From an uncultured Syntrophobacteraceae bacterium (lineage in GTDB: Bacteria; Desulfobacterota; Syntrophobacteria; Syntrophobacterales; Syntrophobacteraceae), in assembly GCA_937889795.1 (NCBI GenBank), contig CALBZH010000498.1, positions 1-6,388 of the forward strand: a DNA stretch of 6,388 bases. The letters run 5' to 3'. The notes beneath the pieces are model-generated. The model searched no databases. It was not told the DNA's origin and saw nothing but the letters and a program-made list of their open reading frames with translations. Positions within the stretch are counted from its first letter, which is position 1, and each line of letters starts with the position of its first letter. Made by a program: the position numbers and the translations under genes. Below are positions 1-6,054 of the stretch, piece after piece.

Positions 1-45
1 CCACCGAGATCTACACTCTTTCCCTACACGACGCTCTTCCGATCT
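1..45 (+). other. Illumina TruSeq universal (P5-side) adapter, sequencing artefact
   Basis: These bases match the 3' part of the TruSeq universal adapter, ending with the read-1 primer end ACGCTCTTCCGATCT at 31-45. They are synthetic and not part of the genome. Read on the minus strand they encode the peptide IGRASCRERV, a familiar adapter-derived tail in protein databases, followed by a stop codon at 13-11. Biological sequence starts at about 46. Confidence 0.99.
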
Positions 46-1006
46 GCCCCACATCGGTGGCGACGGAGCGAACCTCATTGAGAAACTGCTCCGAGTGCAG
101 CGTGAGGGCCGTGGAAGGGCTGCAGCTTCCCGTGAATAGGAATCGCATGGCGAGCAGACGGTCGGAGTGGAGATTCCGTTCAGCGTGTACGGTAGCAGCG
201 ACGCGCTCGAGGATGTCATCGGGGTCGCGGGCTTCGGAAAGGGGGATTTCCAGAAGGACCCAGCGCAAAACGTCCAGATCAATGGCGTCGGCCGACAGGA
301 CTTTTCCGTCCTGAACCGTTACAAGGGTGCAGCCTTTGGGGCCAGTCTCTCGGATGTTGCGTCCCTGCGTGTTACCGGAAAAGAGAATGAGAGGGTCCGG
401 GGAGACAATCTCACGCTTGTGGACATGGCCGAGCGCCCAGTAGTCGTAGCCCTTGGCAATCAGGCCTTCGAGGGTACAGGGCGCGTAGGGCTCATGCCCG
501 GGCCGTCCGGTCGCGCTGGTGTGCAGGAGACCAATGTTGAAGCATCCGGGTAGCGCTTTGGGGAAGTCGGAAGCGAGGTCGCTTGTGACGGCGGCTCTGG
601 CGAATCCCTGGCCATGGATGGCGACGCCAGGAGGGTCCAAGGGGAAGGTCTCGGCTCGCTTGACGGAGAAGCCGTGCACGTTTTCGGGCATTTTGAGGGA
701 TTTGGAAACCTGGCTGGCCGCGTCGTGATTGCCGGAGACCAGGAAGACAGGGATCGAGGCTTCGCGGAGGCACCGCATCTGGTCGACGAAAAAGAGGCCC
801 GTATTGTAGTCCTTCCAATCGCCGTCAAAGAGGTCGCCAGCGATGAGCACGAAGGCAACGGCTTCCGAAAGGGCGAGGGAGACGAGGTTCTTCAAAGCTT
901 CGCGGGTTGCGCCGCGAATCCGCGCAACGGGTGCGCCTTCGTAGCGTTCGAGTCCGATGAGGGGGCTGTCGAGGTGAAGGTCCGCCGCGTGGATGAATTT
1001 GAACAT
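46..1006 (-). CDS. SbcD/Mre11-like DNA repair exonuclease (YhaO-type metallophosphoesterase), C-terminus missing
   Basis: This is a calcineurin-like metallophosphoesterase of the SbcD/Mre11/YhaO group, which are metal-dependent DNA nucleases acting in double-strand break processing, usually with an SMC-like ATPase partner. All the phosphoesterase motifs are visible: D9-x-H11 in HAADLHLDSP, GD at 57-58 in AGDLFD, GNHD at 92-95, H162 in LLHTS, and GHVH at 193-196. The catalytic domain fills about residues 1-235 and part of the C-terminal capping region follows. The ATG at 1006-1004 has a weak GAGG at 1019-1016, 9 bases upstream. Only 320 genuine residues are present. Family members are usually about 400 or more, so roughly the last 100 are lost at the contig end. 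The open frame runs on into the adapter to a stop at 11-13, and those final residues (QIGRASCRERV) are artificial. The usual partner gene, a YhaN/SbcC-type ATPase, would lie just beyond the contig. The family is clear; YhaO versus classical SbcD is less certain, because the first residues resemble YhaO. Confidence 0.9.
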
Positions 1007-1149
1007 CGATACGTGCCTCGGTGCTCAGGAAAAGGATGGGACTTCCACGATAATCCAGTGGCGCGGTCACGCTCGACGACGCGCCTGTGGCTCAGTTTAC
1101 ACGTTTTGTGGCATCTGACCAGATCAATTGACGATTTCCGCGTTGATCC

Positions 1150-1178
1150 TTGTTTTGGGCATAGAATGGCTTTAGTAT
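1150..1178 (+). promoter_or_regulatory. possible sigma70-like promoter for the dnaJ-like gene
   Basis: In the divergent intergenic region, TTGTTT at 1150-1155 and TAGTAT at 1173-1178 are 17 bases apart, in a stretch noticeably more AT-rich than its surroundings. The matches to the consensus hexamers are only moderate (3 of 6 and 4 of 6). A transcript from here would carry a leader of about 80 bases that includes the hairpin at 1205-1230. The same AT-rich patch could also serve the minus-strand nuclease gene, but I saw no convincing hexamer pair on that strand. Confidence 0.25.
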
Positions 1179-1204
1179 TAGATCTCCATTCGTGAAAACG
1201 GGCT

Positions 1205-1230
1205 GTCCCCGGGGAATGCCCCAAGGGGAC
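1205..1230. repeat. nested GC-rich inverted repeat (hairpin, REP-like)
   Basis: The outer arms GTCCCC (1205-1210) and GGGGAC (1225-1230) enclose the inner arms GGGG (1211-1214) and CCCC (1219-1222) around an AATG loop, with an AA bulge at 1223-1224. This gives a 10-bp imperfect stem. It lies 34 bases upstream of the dnaJ-like start and has no T-run, so it is not a typical intrinsic terminator. Compact bulged GC palindromes like this resemble REP elements mobilised by RAYT transposases, but one copy cannot establish that. It could equally be a leader-RNA structure or a protein-binding site. Confidence 0.6.
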
Positions 1231-1264
1231 ACAGTGCTGGCGGTGCTTTGAATGCGTTCGCGTC

Positions 1265-1921
1265 ATGGTTAAATGCTATTACAGGATTCTCGGTTTATCG
1301 TTTCGGGCGACGGCGGATGAGATAAAGCGGTCGTTCCGGCTGCTTGCATTCCGATTTCACCCGGATCGAAATCCGGACAATCCAGAGGCCGTGGAGCGGT
1401 TCCGCCAGGCGTTGGAGGCCTACGAGACTCTTGTCGATCCGGGACGGCGCAAGAAGTATGACCGGCGCCGTGGGTATTCAAAGACACGGGCGCGGAAGGG
1501 TGCGGAGGGGTTTGACGCGGATCGCGGCAAAGAGAAGTCAGCCTCGTTTGGGGATGTCTTTGAAGAGTATTTTGGAGTCAAACCGGGCGAGCGCGTGAAT
1601 GCGCGGGGAAATCCCGATCTGCGCTTTGATCTGCAGGTGGGGCGCAGCGAGGTTGCGAGAGGATCCACGCATTGGTTGGAGTACGTTCGTGAGGTCGTTT
1701 GCCCTGGCTGCTTGGGACGTGGCGCCACGAACGGAAAGACGGCCTGTGCGGCCTGCGGGGGATGCGGGCGGACGGAAGAGCGGATGACAGTGAGGATCAC
1801 GGTCCCGCCTGGCTGCGGGGATGGCGCCTGTCTGCGTGTGGCGGGCGCGGGAGACGGGTCGGCTTATGGGCTATCCGTCGGCGATCTGGTTGTGTACGTT
1901 CAAGTGGTGGACGGGTTCTGA
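1265..1921 (+). CDS. DnaJ-like J-domain co-chaperone, shortened, with half a zinc finger
   Basis: The 218-residue product begins with a J domain (about residues 4-68) carrying the HPD signature at 32-34 (FHPDRNPDN), which in J proteins stimulates Hsp70 (DnaK) ATP hydrolysis. A charged linker (69-112) replaces the usual Gly/Phe-rich region. Then comes the start of the substrate-binding domain ([10 protein letters not shown], 116-125) and two CxxCxGxG motifs at 146-153 and 161-168. Canonical DnaJ has four motifs. The second motif here is followed by text like that after motif four ([21 protein letters not shown]). The protein stops after [13 protein letters not shown], so the second C-terminal domain and dimerisation region of a normal 370-residue DnaJ are absent. 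No continuation is visible in other frames before moaC begins 58 bases later. The ATG abuts the J domain, so the start is firm although no clear Shine-Dalgarno is seen. It is probably a specialised or accessory J protein, not the housekeeping DnaJ. Confidence 0.88.
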   Translation: MVKCYYRILGLSFRATADEIKRSFRLLAFRFHPDRNPDNPEAVERFRQALEAYETLVDPGRRKKYDRRRGYSKTRARKGAEGFDADRGKEKSASFGDVFEEYFGVKPGERVNARGNPDLRFDLQVGRSEVARGSTHWLEYVREVVCPGCLGRGATNGKTACAACGGCGRTEERMTVRITVPPGCGDGACLRVAGAGDGSAYGLSVGDLVVYVQVVDGF

Positions 1922-1979
1922 AGACGCGCGAGCGGAGCCTTTGCCTGGGCCGCGGCGCAAGAATAAGAGAAGAGGGGCA

Positions 1980-2489
1980 ATGGGCGGACCCGCTGGGGAG
2001 CGTGATGAGCAGCCAACGGAGTTGACCCACTTGGATCAGCAGGGTCGGCTGCGGATGGTGGATGTATCGCATAAGGACGTAACCGTGCGCGAAGCCCGGG
2101 CTTCAGGAATCGTCGTGCTCTTGCCGCAGACCGTGCGGAAGATCAGCGAGGGGTCGATTGCGAAAGGGAACGTCTTCGAAGCCGCACGCCTGGCCGGAAT
2201 CATGGCCGCCAAGCGCACGTGGGAGCTCATTCCGCTTTGCCACCCCATTCAGTTGACGTCCGTGGACGTGAGCTTTGAAGTGGGGCAAGAGGGGGATCGG
2301 ATTCATATTGAATCCACCGTTCGGACTGCCGATCGCACCGGGGTGGAAATGGAGGCCTTGGTCGCGGTGACTCATGCTGCTTTGACGATTTACGACATGT
2401 GCAAAGCCATTGATCGGGGGATGCGCCTTGAGCAGGTGCAGCTTACCTATAAGAGTGGTGGGAAGAGCGGAACGTATACCCGCGAGTAG
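1980..2489 (+). CDS. moaC: cyclic pyranopterin monophosphate synthase MoaC
   Basis: MoaC works with MoaA in the first step of molybdenum cofactor synthesis, converting the MoaA product 3',8-cyclo-dihydro-GTP into cyclic pyranopterin monophosphate in the cytoplasm. The 169-residue product covers the whole family: [18 protein letters not shown] (15-32), [14 protein letters not shown] (61-74), the hallmark IPLCHPI (84-90), GVEMEAL (121-127), IYDMCKA (137-143) and KSGGKSG (158-164). The expected catalytic residues are present: K62, C87/H88, E123, E125, D139, K142 and K158 by comparison with the E. coli enzyme. The ATG at 1980 follows the purine-rich stretch AGAGGGG at 1971-1977, with close spacing. 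A much longer upstream frame starting at 1821 overlaps the dnaJ-like gene and is not needed. The gene follows the dnaJ-like gene by 58 bases on the same strand and may share its transcript. No other molybdenum cofactor genes are in the window. Confidence 0.96.
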   Translation: MGGPAGERDEQPTELTHLDQQGRLRMVDVSHKDVTVREARASGIVVLLPQTVRKISEGSIAKGNVFEAARLAGIMAAKRTWELIPLCHPIQLTSVDVSFEVGQEGDRIHIESTVRTADRTGVEMEALVAVTHAALTIYDMCKAIDRGMRLEQVQLTYKSGGKSGTYTRE

Positions 2490-2497
2490 GCTTCGAT

Positions 2498-2526
2498 TTG
2501 TCTTTACGTTTGCGAGTCACTATGCT
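2498..2526 (+). promoter_or_regulatory. likely sigma70-like promoter for dksA
   Basis: TTGTCT at 2498-2503 and TATGCT at 2521-2526 are separated by exactly 17 bases, each matching its consensus hexamer at 4 of 6 positions. They lie in the AT-richer 79-base gap between moaC and dksA. Transcription would start near 2533, giving a leader of about 36 bases before the dksA ATG. This would allow dksA to be expressed independently of moaC. Confidence 0.45.
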
Positions 2527-2568
2527 AAGCAATCTCGATTCTGGACTGACCATCTGGAGGTTGCTGAT

Positions 2569-2931
2569 ATGGATGCTAACACACAAGCATTTTTCAAAGA
2601 ACTGCTGCAGGGTCGTCTCTCCGAGCTGTTCGAGGAGGCTGAAAAGACTGTTGCCGGAATGACGGATACAGAAGAAACGTTTCCGGATCCCACGGACAGA
2701 GCAACCCTGGAATCGGATCGCAACTTCATGCTCCGAATCCGCGATCGGGAACGGAAGCTCATTAGCAAGATCCGAGAGGCACTTCAACGAATCGAGGATG
2801 GGGAATTTGGCGTGTGCGAGAGCTGCGGCGATGATATCGGCATCGAGCGGCTGAAAGCTCGGCCGGTGACGACGCTGTGCATCGACTGCAAGCGGAAGCA
2901 GGAGGCAAGCGAGAAAGCCCGAGGGAGTTGA
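2569..2931 (+). CDS. dksA: DksA/TraR-type RNA polymerase-binding zinc-finger regulator
   Basis: DksA-type proteins insert a coiled coil into the RNA polymerase secondary channel and, with ppGpp, tune rRNA and amino-acid gene promoters in the stringent response. The 120-residue product has a coiled-coil region (about 1-75) with the tip DPTDRA at 40-45. That reproduces the functional Asp-x-x-Asp-x-Ala pattern of E. coli DksA (D71, D74, A76), here D40, D43 and A45. It is followed by IRDRERKLISKI (56-67) and a four-cysteine zinc finger, CESC at 83-86 and CIDC at 104-107, with the family text GIERLKARP between. It is about 30 residues shorter at the N-terminus than E. coli DksA (151 residues). The ATG at 2569 is chosen because GGAGG at 2556-2560 sits 8 bases upstream. 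An open frame reaching back to 2410 overlaps moaC and lacks family similarity. Its own promoter is likely (2498-2526). Because it keeps both tip aspartates, it should act as a true DksA and not merely as a zinc-ribbon homologue; this is inference. Confidence 0.94.
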   Translation: MDANTQAFFKELLQGRLSELFEEAEKTVAGMTDTEETFPDPTDRATLESDRNFMLRIRDRERKLISKIREALQRIEDGEFGVCESCGDDIGIERLKARPVTTLCIDCKRKQEASEKARGS

Positions 2932-3146
2932 TATCCCGGGAGCACGTTGCGTGGCCGCGGCAGGTGCAGCGTCCCGCGGAGGCTCGGCCTGGCTGCTCGG
3001 CGTGACGAAGTAGCCTCTGCGCGTTTCAGCGCGGCGCGACCGATCGCGTCCATGCCGAGATAAGGTCAGGCGAGGTGATCCGCTTGTGACGCGTTGCTCT
3101 CGGTTCGCCATGGGCTCTTCGGTCTGGAGCTGCGGCCGCATGAACC
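2932..3146. other. convergent intergenic spacer, no gene recognised
   Basis: This spacer separates the converging 3' ends of dksA and birA. It contains a CCGCGG pair at 2955-2960 and 2974-2979, which could form a 6-bp stem with a 13-base loop but has no following T-run, so it is not a convincing intrinsic terminator. I found no tRNA, no ribosome-binding site with a plausible small gene, and no repeat. Frames crossing it are arginine/proline-rich shadows of dksA. Termination here may depend on Rho or on overlapping convergent transcription. Confidence 0.6.
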
Positions 3147-4157
3147 TCATCCCTGCGTGAAATCCCCTGAAAGCCGCGAAACATCACCCGCCCAAATCGT
3201 CGTTTCCGGTTGGCCCTTTTCCGGGAGGAGCCTCAGGGCTCCCTCCGTGGTGAATCCCCGTACGACTCCGACCAGCGATTGATCCCCGGTCTGTACAAGG
3301 ACCTTCTTGCCTAACACTGCGGAAACACTTTCGAATTCCTCGAGGTAGTGACTGAAGCCGTCTTGTTCGTATCCGTTGTAAACCAGCTCGGTTTCTTCAA
3401 GGAAGGCGACAAGGGCCGCTTTGCGGCTGACCGTCCGCTGGAGCTCCATGGCCAGGGAGGTGGGGGGGTATCGGAAGTCGCCCAAAAACTGCTCTTCAGT
3501 CTGATTGACATTGATTCCAACTCCGACCACCAGATGACGGAGCTCATCCTGGTCGAGCTGCATCTCGGCGAGAATACCCGAAACCTTTCTGCCGCGAATC
3601 AAGACATCGTTTGGCCACTTGATGCTTGCATCGAGCCCGAATTGGCAGCGCAGGACGCGAGTGAGAGCGAGTGCGATGACGAGAGGAGCCTGGGGGGCTC
3701 GATGGGCTGGAACGGGACGTGTGAACAGAAGCGATACGTAAATGCCCGATTCTTTGGGTGAATTCCAGGACCGGCGCAACCGGCCTCGTCCGGCGGTTTG
3801 GTGCTCGGCAACCACGACGGTGCCATGCGGAGCGCCTTGGGTGGCGAGCAGGAGGGCGTCCTGATTGGTGGAAGCGGTTTCCATGTGATGCACAAAATGG
3901 TGGCCAAGCCAATGGGTGTGCAAGGAAGGCAGGATTTCCTCGGGGAGGAGGAGGTCGGGTGCGGCAATCAGGCGATACCCACGGCGTGGCTGACGCTCTA
4001 TGGTGTAGCCTCGCTCGGTAAGGGCCTGAATATGCTTCCATATAGCGGTCCGCGTGATGGAAAGCTCTTCCGCGAGAACGGATCCGGAAACATAGCGATC
4101 CGGTTGCGCCTTGAGACGTGCCAGAATGAGACTGGCTGGTGTGGTGGAATGGGTCAT
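3147..4157 (-). CDS. birA: BirA: biotin--[acetyl-CoA-carboxylase] ligase with repressor domain
   Basis: BirA activates biotin with ATP to biotinyl-5'-AMP and transfers it to a lysine of biotin carboxyl carrier proteins. Members with a DNA-binding domain also repress biotin synthesis genes. The 336-residue product has all three parts. A winged helix-turn-helix lies at about 5-64 (SGSVLAEELSITRTAIWKHI, ending RRGYRL). The catalytic domain lies at about 85-275, with ASTNQD (95-100), the adenylate-binding loop QTAGRGRLRRSW (120-131), KWPND (180-184), KVSGIL (190-195) and VGVGINVNQ (211-219). A C-terminal SH3-like barrel lies at about 280-330. The loop usually reads GRGRxGR; here the glycine is arginine (R128). 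The start at 4157 is preferred because GGAG at 4170-4167 lies 9 bases upstream. An in-frame ATG at 4178 would add seven residues but has no clear site. The frame stays open to 4571, but that part is a shadow of cobS. It is the last gene of the minus-strand cluster, 65 bases after cobS. No biotin synthesis genes are present. Confidence 0.94.
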   Translation of the reverse strand: MTHSTTPASLILARLKAQPDRYVSGSVLAEELSITRTAIWKHIQALTERGYTIERQPRRGYRLIAAPDLLLPEEILPSLHTHWLGHHFVHHMETASTNQDALLLATQGAPHGTVVVAEHQTAGRGRLRRSWNSPKESGIYVSLLFTRPVPAHRAPQAPLVIALALTRVLRCQFGLDASIKWPNDVLIRGRKVSGILAEMQLDQDELRHLVVGVGINVNQTEEQFLGDFRYPPTSLAMELQRTVSRKAALVAFLEETELVYNGYEQDGFSHYLEEFESVSAVLGKKVLVQTGDQSLVGVVRGFTTEGALRLLPEKGQPETTIWAGDVSRLSGDFTQG

Positions 4158-4166
4158 GGTGGGGAT

Positions 4167-4170
4167 CTCC
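4167..4170 (-). promoter_or_regulatory. ribosome-binding site deciding the birA start
   Basis: Read on the minus strand this is GGAG, within ACGGAG, 9 bases before the ATG at 4157-4155. It lies downstream of the alternative ATG at 4178, which has only a pyrimidine-rich stretch in front of it. This favours the shorter BirA. Confidence 0.5.
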
Positions 4171-4178
4171 GTACTCAT

Positions 4179-4212
4179 GGGAGCGCATTTGGGGAACTGG
4201 GAGACTTTGGGG
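4179..4212. repeat. pair of short direct repeats in the cobS-birA spacer
   Basis: Two near-copies of the pattern GGGA-n-TTTGGGG occur at 4179-4194 (n = GCGCA) and 4199-4212 (n = GAC), with start points 20 bases apart. On the coding strand of birA they read CCCCAAA...TCCC, just upstream of the birA start region. They do not resemble the known inverted-repeat biotin operator. They could be a regulator-binding pair or chance, because the spacer is G-rich overall. Confidence 0.35.
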
Positions 4213-4222
4213 GATAAAGACG

Positions 4223-5017
4223 TCAGGGAGCCTGTGGCAGCGAGGCGAGAGCTGTCCAGGCAAGCGCCTCGGCGATTTCGTTGATGGCCCCGAGGACGTC
4301 TCCTGTGAGTCCTCCAATCATGTGGTGACTGGTCCATCGCGCGAGCGCGACAAAGCAGAGGACGGCTGCAAGCGGCGGGAGGGAAGCTGTGCCCGCGAGC
4401 AAGAGCGAGAGGATGGCTGTGGCGATGGACGCCATGACAAGATGAGCCGCTGAGATCTGCTCGATGAAGGATTTGCCAAGGCCTCCTTCGCTGCGTGCGT
4501 AGCGGCTTCCATAGGCGGACGCGACCATCGCAAAGCGTCCGAGAAGGGGTGCTAAGGCGATGAAGGCCCAACAGTGGCGCGAGATCAAGACATCCAGGGA
4601 GGCAATCTTAACCGCGACGAGAAAGACGATGGCGGCAACACCGAAGGCGCCAGTGCGACTGTCCTTCATGATTTCGAGGCGTCTTTCGGGGGCGTAGGCG
4701 CCGCCGAAGCCGTCGGCGACATCAGCTAGGCCGTCCAAGTGAAGGGCCCGAGTCAAGAGGCAGAGCAGCGATGCCACCACCGTCGCGTGGAGCAGGGAGG
4801 ATCCGGTTCCTGCCAGGAGCCAGGGCGGCACCATGAGGATGGCACCAAGGGTAAATCCGACAAGGGGAAAGACAGCAAAGCTCCGGGCCAGGTCTGAGGT
4901 GGTCACGGAGGCGAGCCAGCGCTCAGGAATGGGGAAAAGGGTGAGGAAGGAGAAGGCCAAAGCGACAATGGCAAAGGGAGTTGCGGGGCTGGTTTTTGAA
5001 TCGTGAGGAGCGTCCAC
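4223..5017 (-). CDS. cobS: adenosylcobinamide-GDP ribazoletransferase (cobalamin synthase) CobS
   Basis: CobS is the polytopic inner-membrane enzyme that joins adenosylcobinamide-GDP to alpha-ribazole or its phosphate, completing the cobalamin lower loop. The 264-residue product has the normal family length. It is rich in hydrophobic helices (for example about 14-30, 48-68, 77-90, 124-145, 150-168, 192-212 and 214-227). The family signatures are LHLDGLADVADGFGG (92-106), MKDSRTGAFG (117-126) and GGLTGDVLGAINE (235-247); the aspartates in the first motif are the likely metal and phosphate ligands. It begins with GTG at 5017-5015, supported by AAAGGA at 5030-5025, 7 bases upstream. It follows cobU by 30 bases and is surely co-transcribed with it. 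The two act in sequence: CobU makes the substrate for CobS. The genes for alpha-ribazole supply (cobT, cobC) and corrin ring synthesis are not in the window, so de novo synthesis versus salvage cannot be decided. Confidence 0.96.
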   Translation of the reverse strand: MDAPHDSKTSPATPFAIVALAFSFLTLFPIPERWLASVTTSDLARSFAVFPLVGFTLGAILMVPPWLLAGTGSSLLHATVVASLLCLLTRALHLDGLADVADGFGGAYAPERRLEIMKDSRTGAFGVAAIVFLVAVKIASLDVLISRHCWAFIALAPLLGRFAMVASAYGSRYARSEGGLGKSFIEQISAAHLVMASIATAILSLLLAGTASLPPLAAVLCFVALARWTSHHMIGGLTGDVLGAINEIAEALAWTALASLPQAP

Positions 5018-5047
5018 GGATTTGTCCTTTGGGGTGGTGGTGTGGGA

Positions 5048-5602
5048 TCAGGAGGGGGTGCCGGGGCGTTTGAGGGCCACGGGAAGCCCTGCGACCACGA
5101 GGGTTACGGACGAGCAGACTGCAGCCACGCGCTGGTTTGTCCACCCAGCCCAGTCGCGGAACCGCCGTGCCAGCTCGTTTTCGGGGACAATGCCTGCGCC
5201 GACCTCATTGGAGACGAGATAGAGAGGATAGTCGACGGAGGCGACGGTGCGGCAGAAGGCGTCCAAAAAAGGGGCCAGATCGTTCGCTCGCGGATCCAGG
5301 ATCAAGTTGCTGAGCCAGAGGGTGAGGCAGTCCACGAGAACGGGGCTGGGGGATCCTCGTAAGGAATCGAGACATTGCGTGAGGTCAAGGGGGCACTCAA
5401 GGGTTCTCCAGTCAGAACCTCGGCGGTCCCGGTGGGTGCGCACGCGGGCCTCCATTTCGTCGTCGAGGACGGTCGCTGTTGCGACGTAGACGTAAGTGGG
5501 AGGATGGTTGAGCAGGAGGGACTCGGCGTACGTGCTCTTGCCGCTTCGGGCTCCGCCCAGAATCAAGTGGGGTGTGAGGCTGGCGGGAAGACTCGGACTC
5601 AC
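5048..5602 (-). CDS. cobU: CobU: adenosylcobinamide kinase / adenosylcobinamide-phosphate guanylyltransferase
   Basis: CobU phosphorylates adenosylcobinamide and then transfers GMP from GTP to give adenosylcobinamide-GDP, the CobS substrate. The 184-residue product is full length. It has a Walker A loop GGARSGKS (16-23), YVATATVLDDEMEARVRTHRDRR (37-61 region), whose H57 is the probable guanylylated histidine by analogy with Salmonella CobU, VLVDCLTLWLSN (88-99) with D91, and the C-terminal family block SNEVGAGIVPENELARRFRD (131-150). The start is GTG at 5602-5600. Its first bases overlap the stop of the upstream DUF3842 gene in a GTGA arrangement, which implies translational coupling. AGGAG at 5612-5608 lies 5 bases upstream, inside the end of that gene. 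A non-orthologous archaeal-type CobY is excluded by the Walker A loop and the SNEVGxG block. Confidence 0.96.
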   Translation of the reverse strand: MSPSLPASLTPHLILGGARSGKSTYAESLLLNHPPTYVYVATATVLDDEMEARVRTHRDRRGSDWRTLECPLDLTQCLDSLRGSPSPVLVDCLTLWLSNLILDPRANDLAPFLDAFCRTVASVDYPLYLVSNEVGAGIVPENELARRFRDWAGWTNQRVAAVCSSVTLVVAGLPVALKRPGTPS

Positions 5603-6024
5603 GGGGTCTCCTGAGCGGTGAGCAGGTCGGTGAGATGCTGAATCAGCTTGTCGACGAGATGGGGGAGTGGCTCTCGAACGGTGCCAATGACCGTCACGGG
5701 ATCCTGGGTGAGTGGGAGAAGGAGCTTGACGGCGGAGCAGGACCCAACGGCATTGGCGATGGCGGGCGTTACTTCTCCCATCATGGAATGGGTCACCAGG
5801 ACGGAGATCGGGCCAGCGACAACGTCAACCTGGCCAATGCTGTGCCGGATGGCATTTTCGCCCGTGGCCCCCTTGTTCGCTCCGGCCTTCATCATTTGGG
5901 CCGTCGCGATCGCGTTGGTTCCAAGGGCCCAAACCTCAATGGCTTCGGCGAAGACGTCTTTGATCTTTCGGATGATGGAGGTGCCGATGCCGCCTCCCTG
6001 GCCGTCAATGACCGCAATGCGCAT
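5599..6024 (-). CDS. DUF3842 family protein of unknown function
   Basis: I recognise the 141-residue product as a member of the DUF3842 family from its overall pattern. The family has no established function. The N-terminus MRIAVIDGQGGGIGTSII (1-18) looks like the first strand and glycine loop of a small nucleotide-binding or Rossmann-like fold. Further conserved-looking blocks are ALGTNAIATAQMMKAGAN (33-50), GATGENAI (52-59), and VDVVAGPISVLVTHSMMGEVTPAIANAV (66-93). There is no signal peptide and no clear membrane segment, so it is probably cytosolic. The ATG at 6024 has AAGGA at 6037-6033, 8 bases upstream. It begins 30 bases after parB and ends overlapping cobU by 4 bases, so its translation is coupled to the cobalamin genes. 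This context hints at a role linked to corrinoid metabolism, but that is inference from position only. The glycine-rich loop suggests it binds a nucleotide or similar phosphate-containing ligand, which is also untested. Confidence 0.88.
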   Translation of the reverse strand: MRIAVIDGQGGGIGTSIIRKIKDVFAEAIEVWALGTNAIATAQMMKAGANKGATGENAIRHSIGQVDVVAGPISVLVTHSMMGEVTPAIANAVGSCSAVKLLLPLTQDPVTVIGTVREPLPHLVDKLIQHLTDLLTAQETP

Positions 6025-6054
6025 GCCTGAAGTCCTTCATGGGAAGTCGTGGGC

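Noticed and set aside
614..1195. 193-residue plus-strand open frame opposite the nuclease
   Set aside because: It is the complement of a gene with clear phosphoesterase motifs; its translation shows no recognisable domain and it has no matching ribosome-binding site.
1187..1200. parS-like half site (CGTGAAAA)
   Set aside because: Only the CGTGAAA half is present; the other half of the 16-base parS palindrome is not there, so it is likely chance.
1821..1979. Longer MoaC start overlapping the dnaJ-like gene
   Set aside because: The added 53 residues are not MoaC-like and overlap the dnaJ-like coding region. The ATG at 1980 gives a normal family length.
2410..2568. Longer DksA start overlapping moaC
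   Set aside because: The start at 2569 has GGAGG at ideal spacing, and the upstream residues do not resemble a DksA N-terminus. The putative promoter at 2498-2526 would also fall inside the coding region.
2955..2979. CCGCGG stem as the dksA terminator
   Set aside because: The loop is 13 bases and no T-run follows on either strand, so it does not meet the criteria for an intrinsic terminator.
2443..3150. 235-residue minus-strand open frame across dksA and the convergent spacer
   Set aside because: It is arginine- and proline-rich with no recognisable motif and overlaps the well-supported dksA on the opposite strand, as expected for a GC-rich shadow.
4158..4571. N-terminal extension of BirA giving a 474-residue protein
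   Set aside because: The extension lies antisense-frame-shifted over the end of cobS on the same strand, is arginine/serine/proline-rich and unlike any BirA, and the BirA helix-turn-helix begins just after the supported ATG at 4157.
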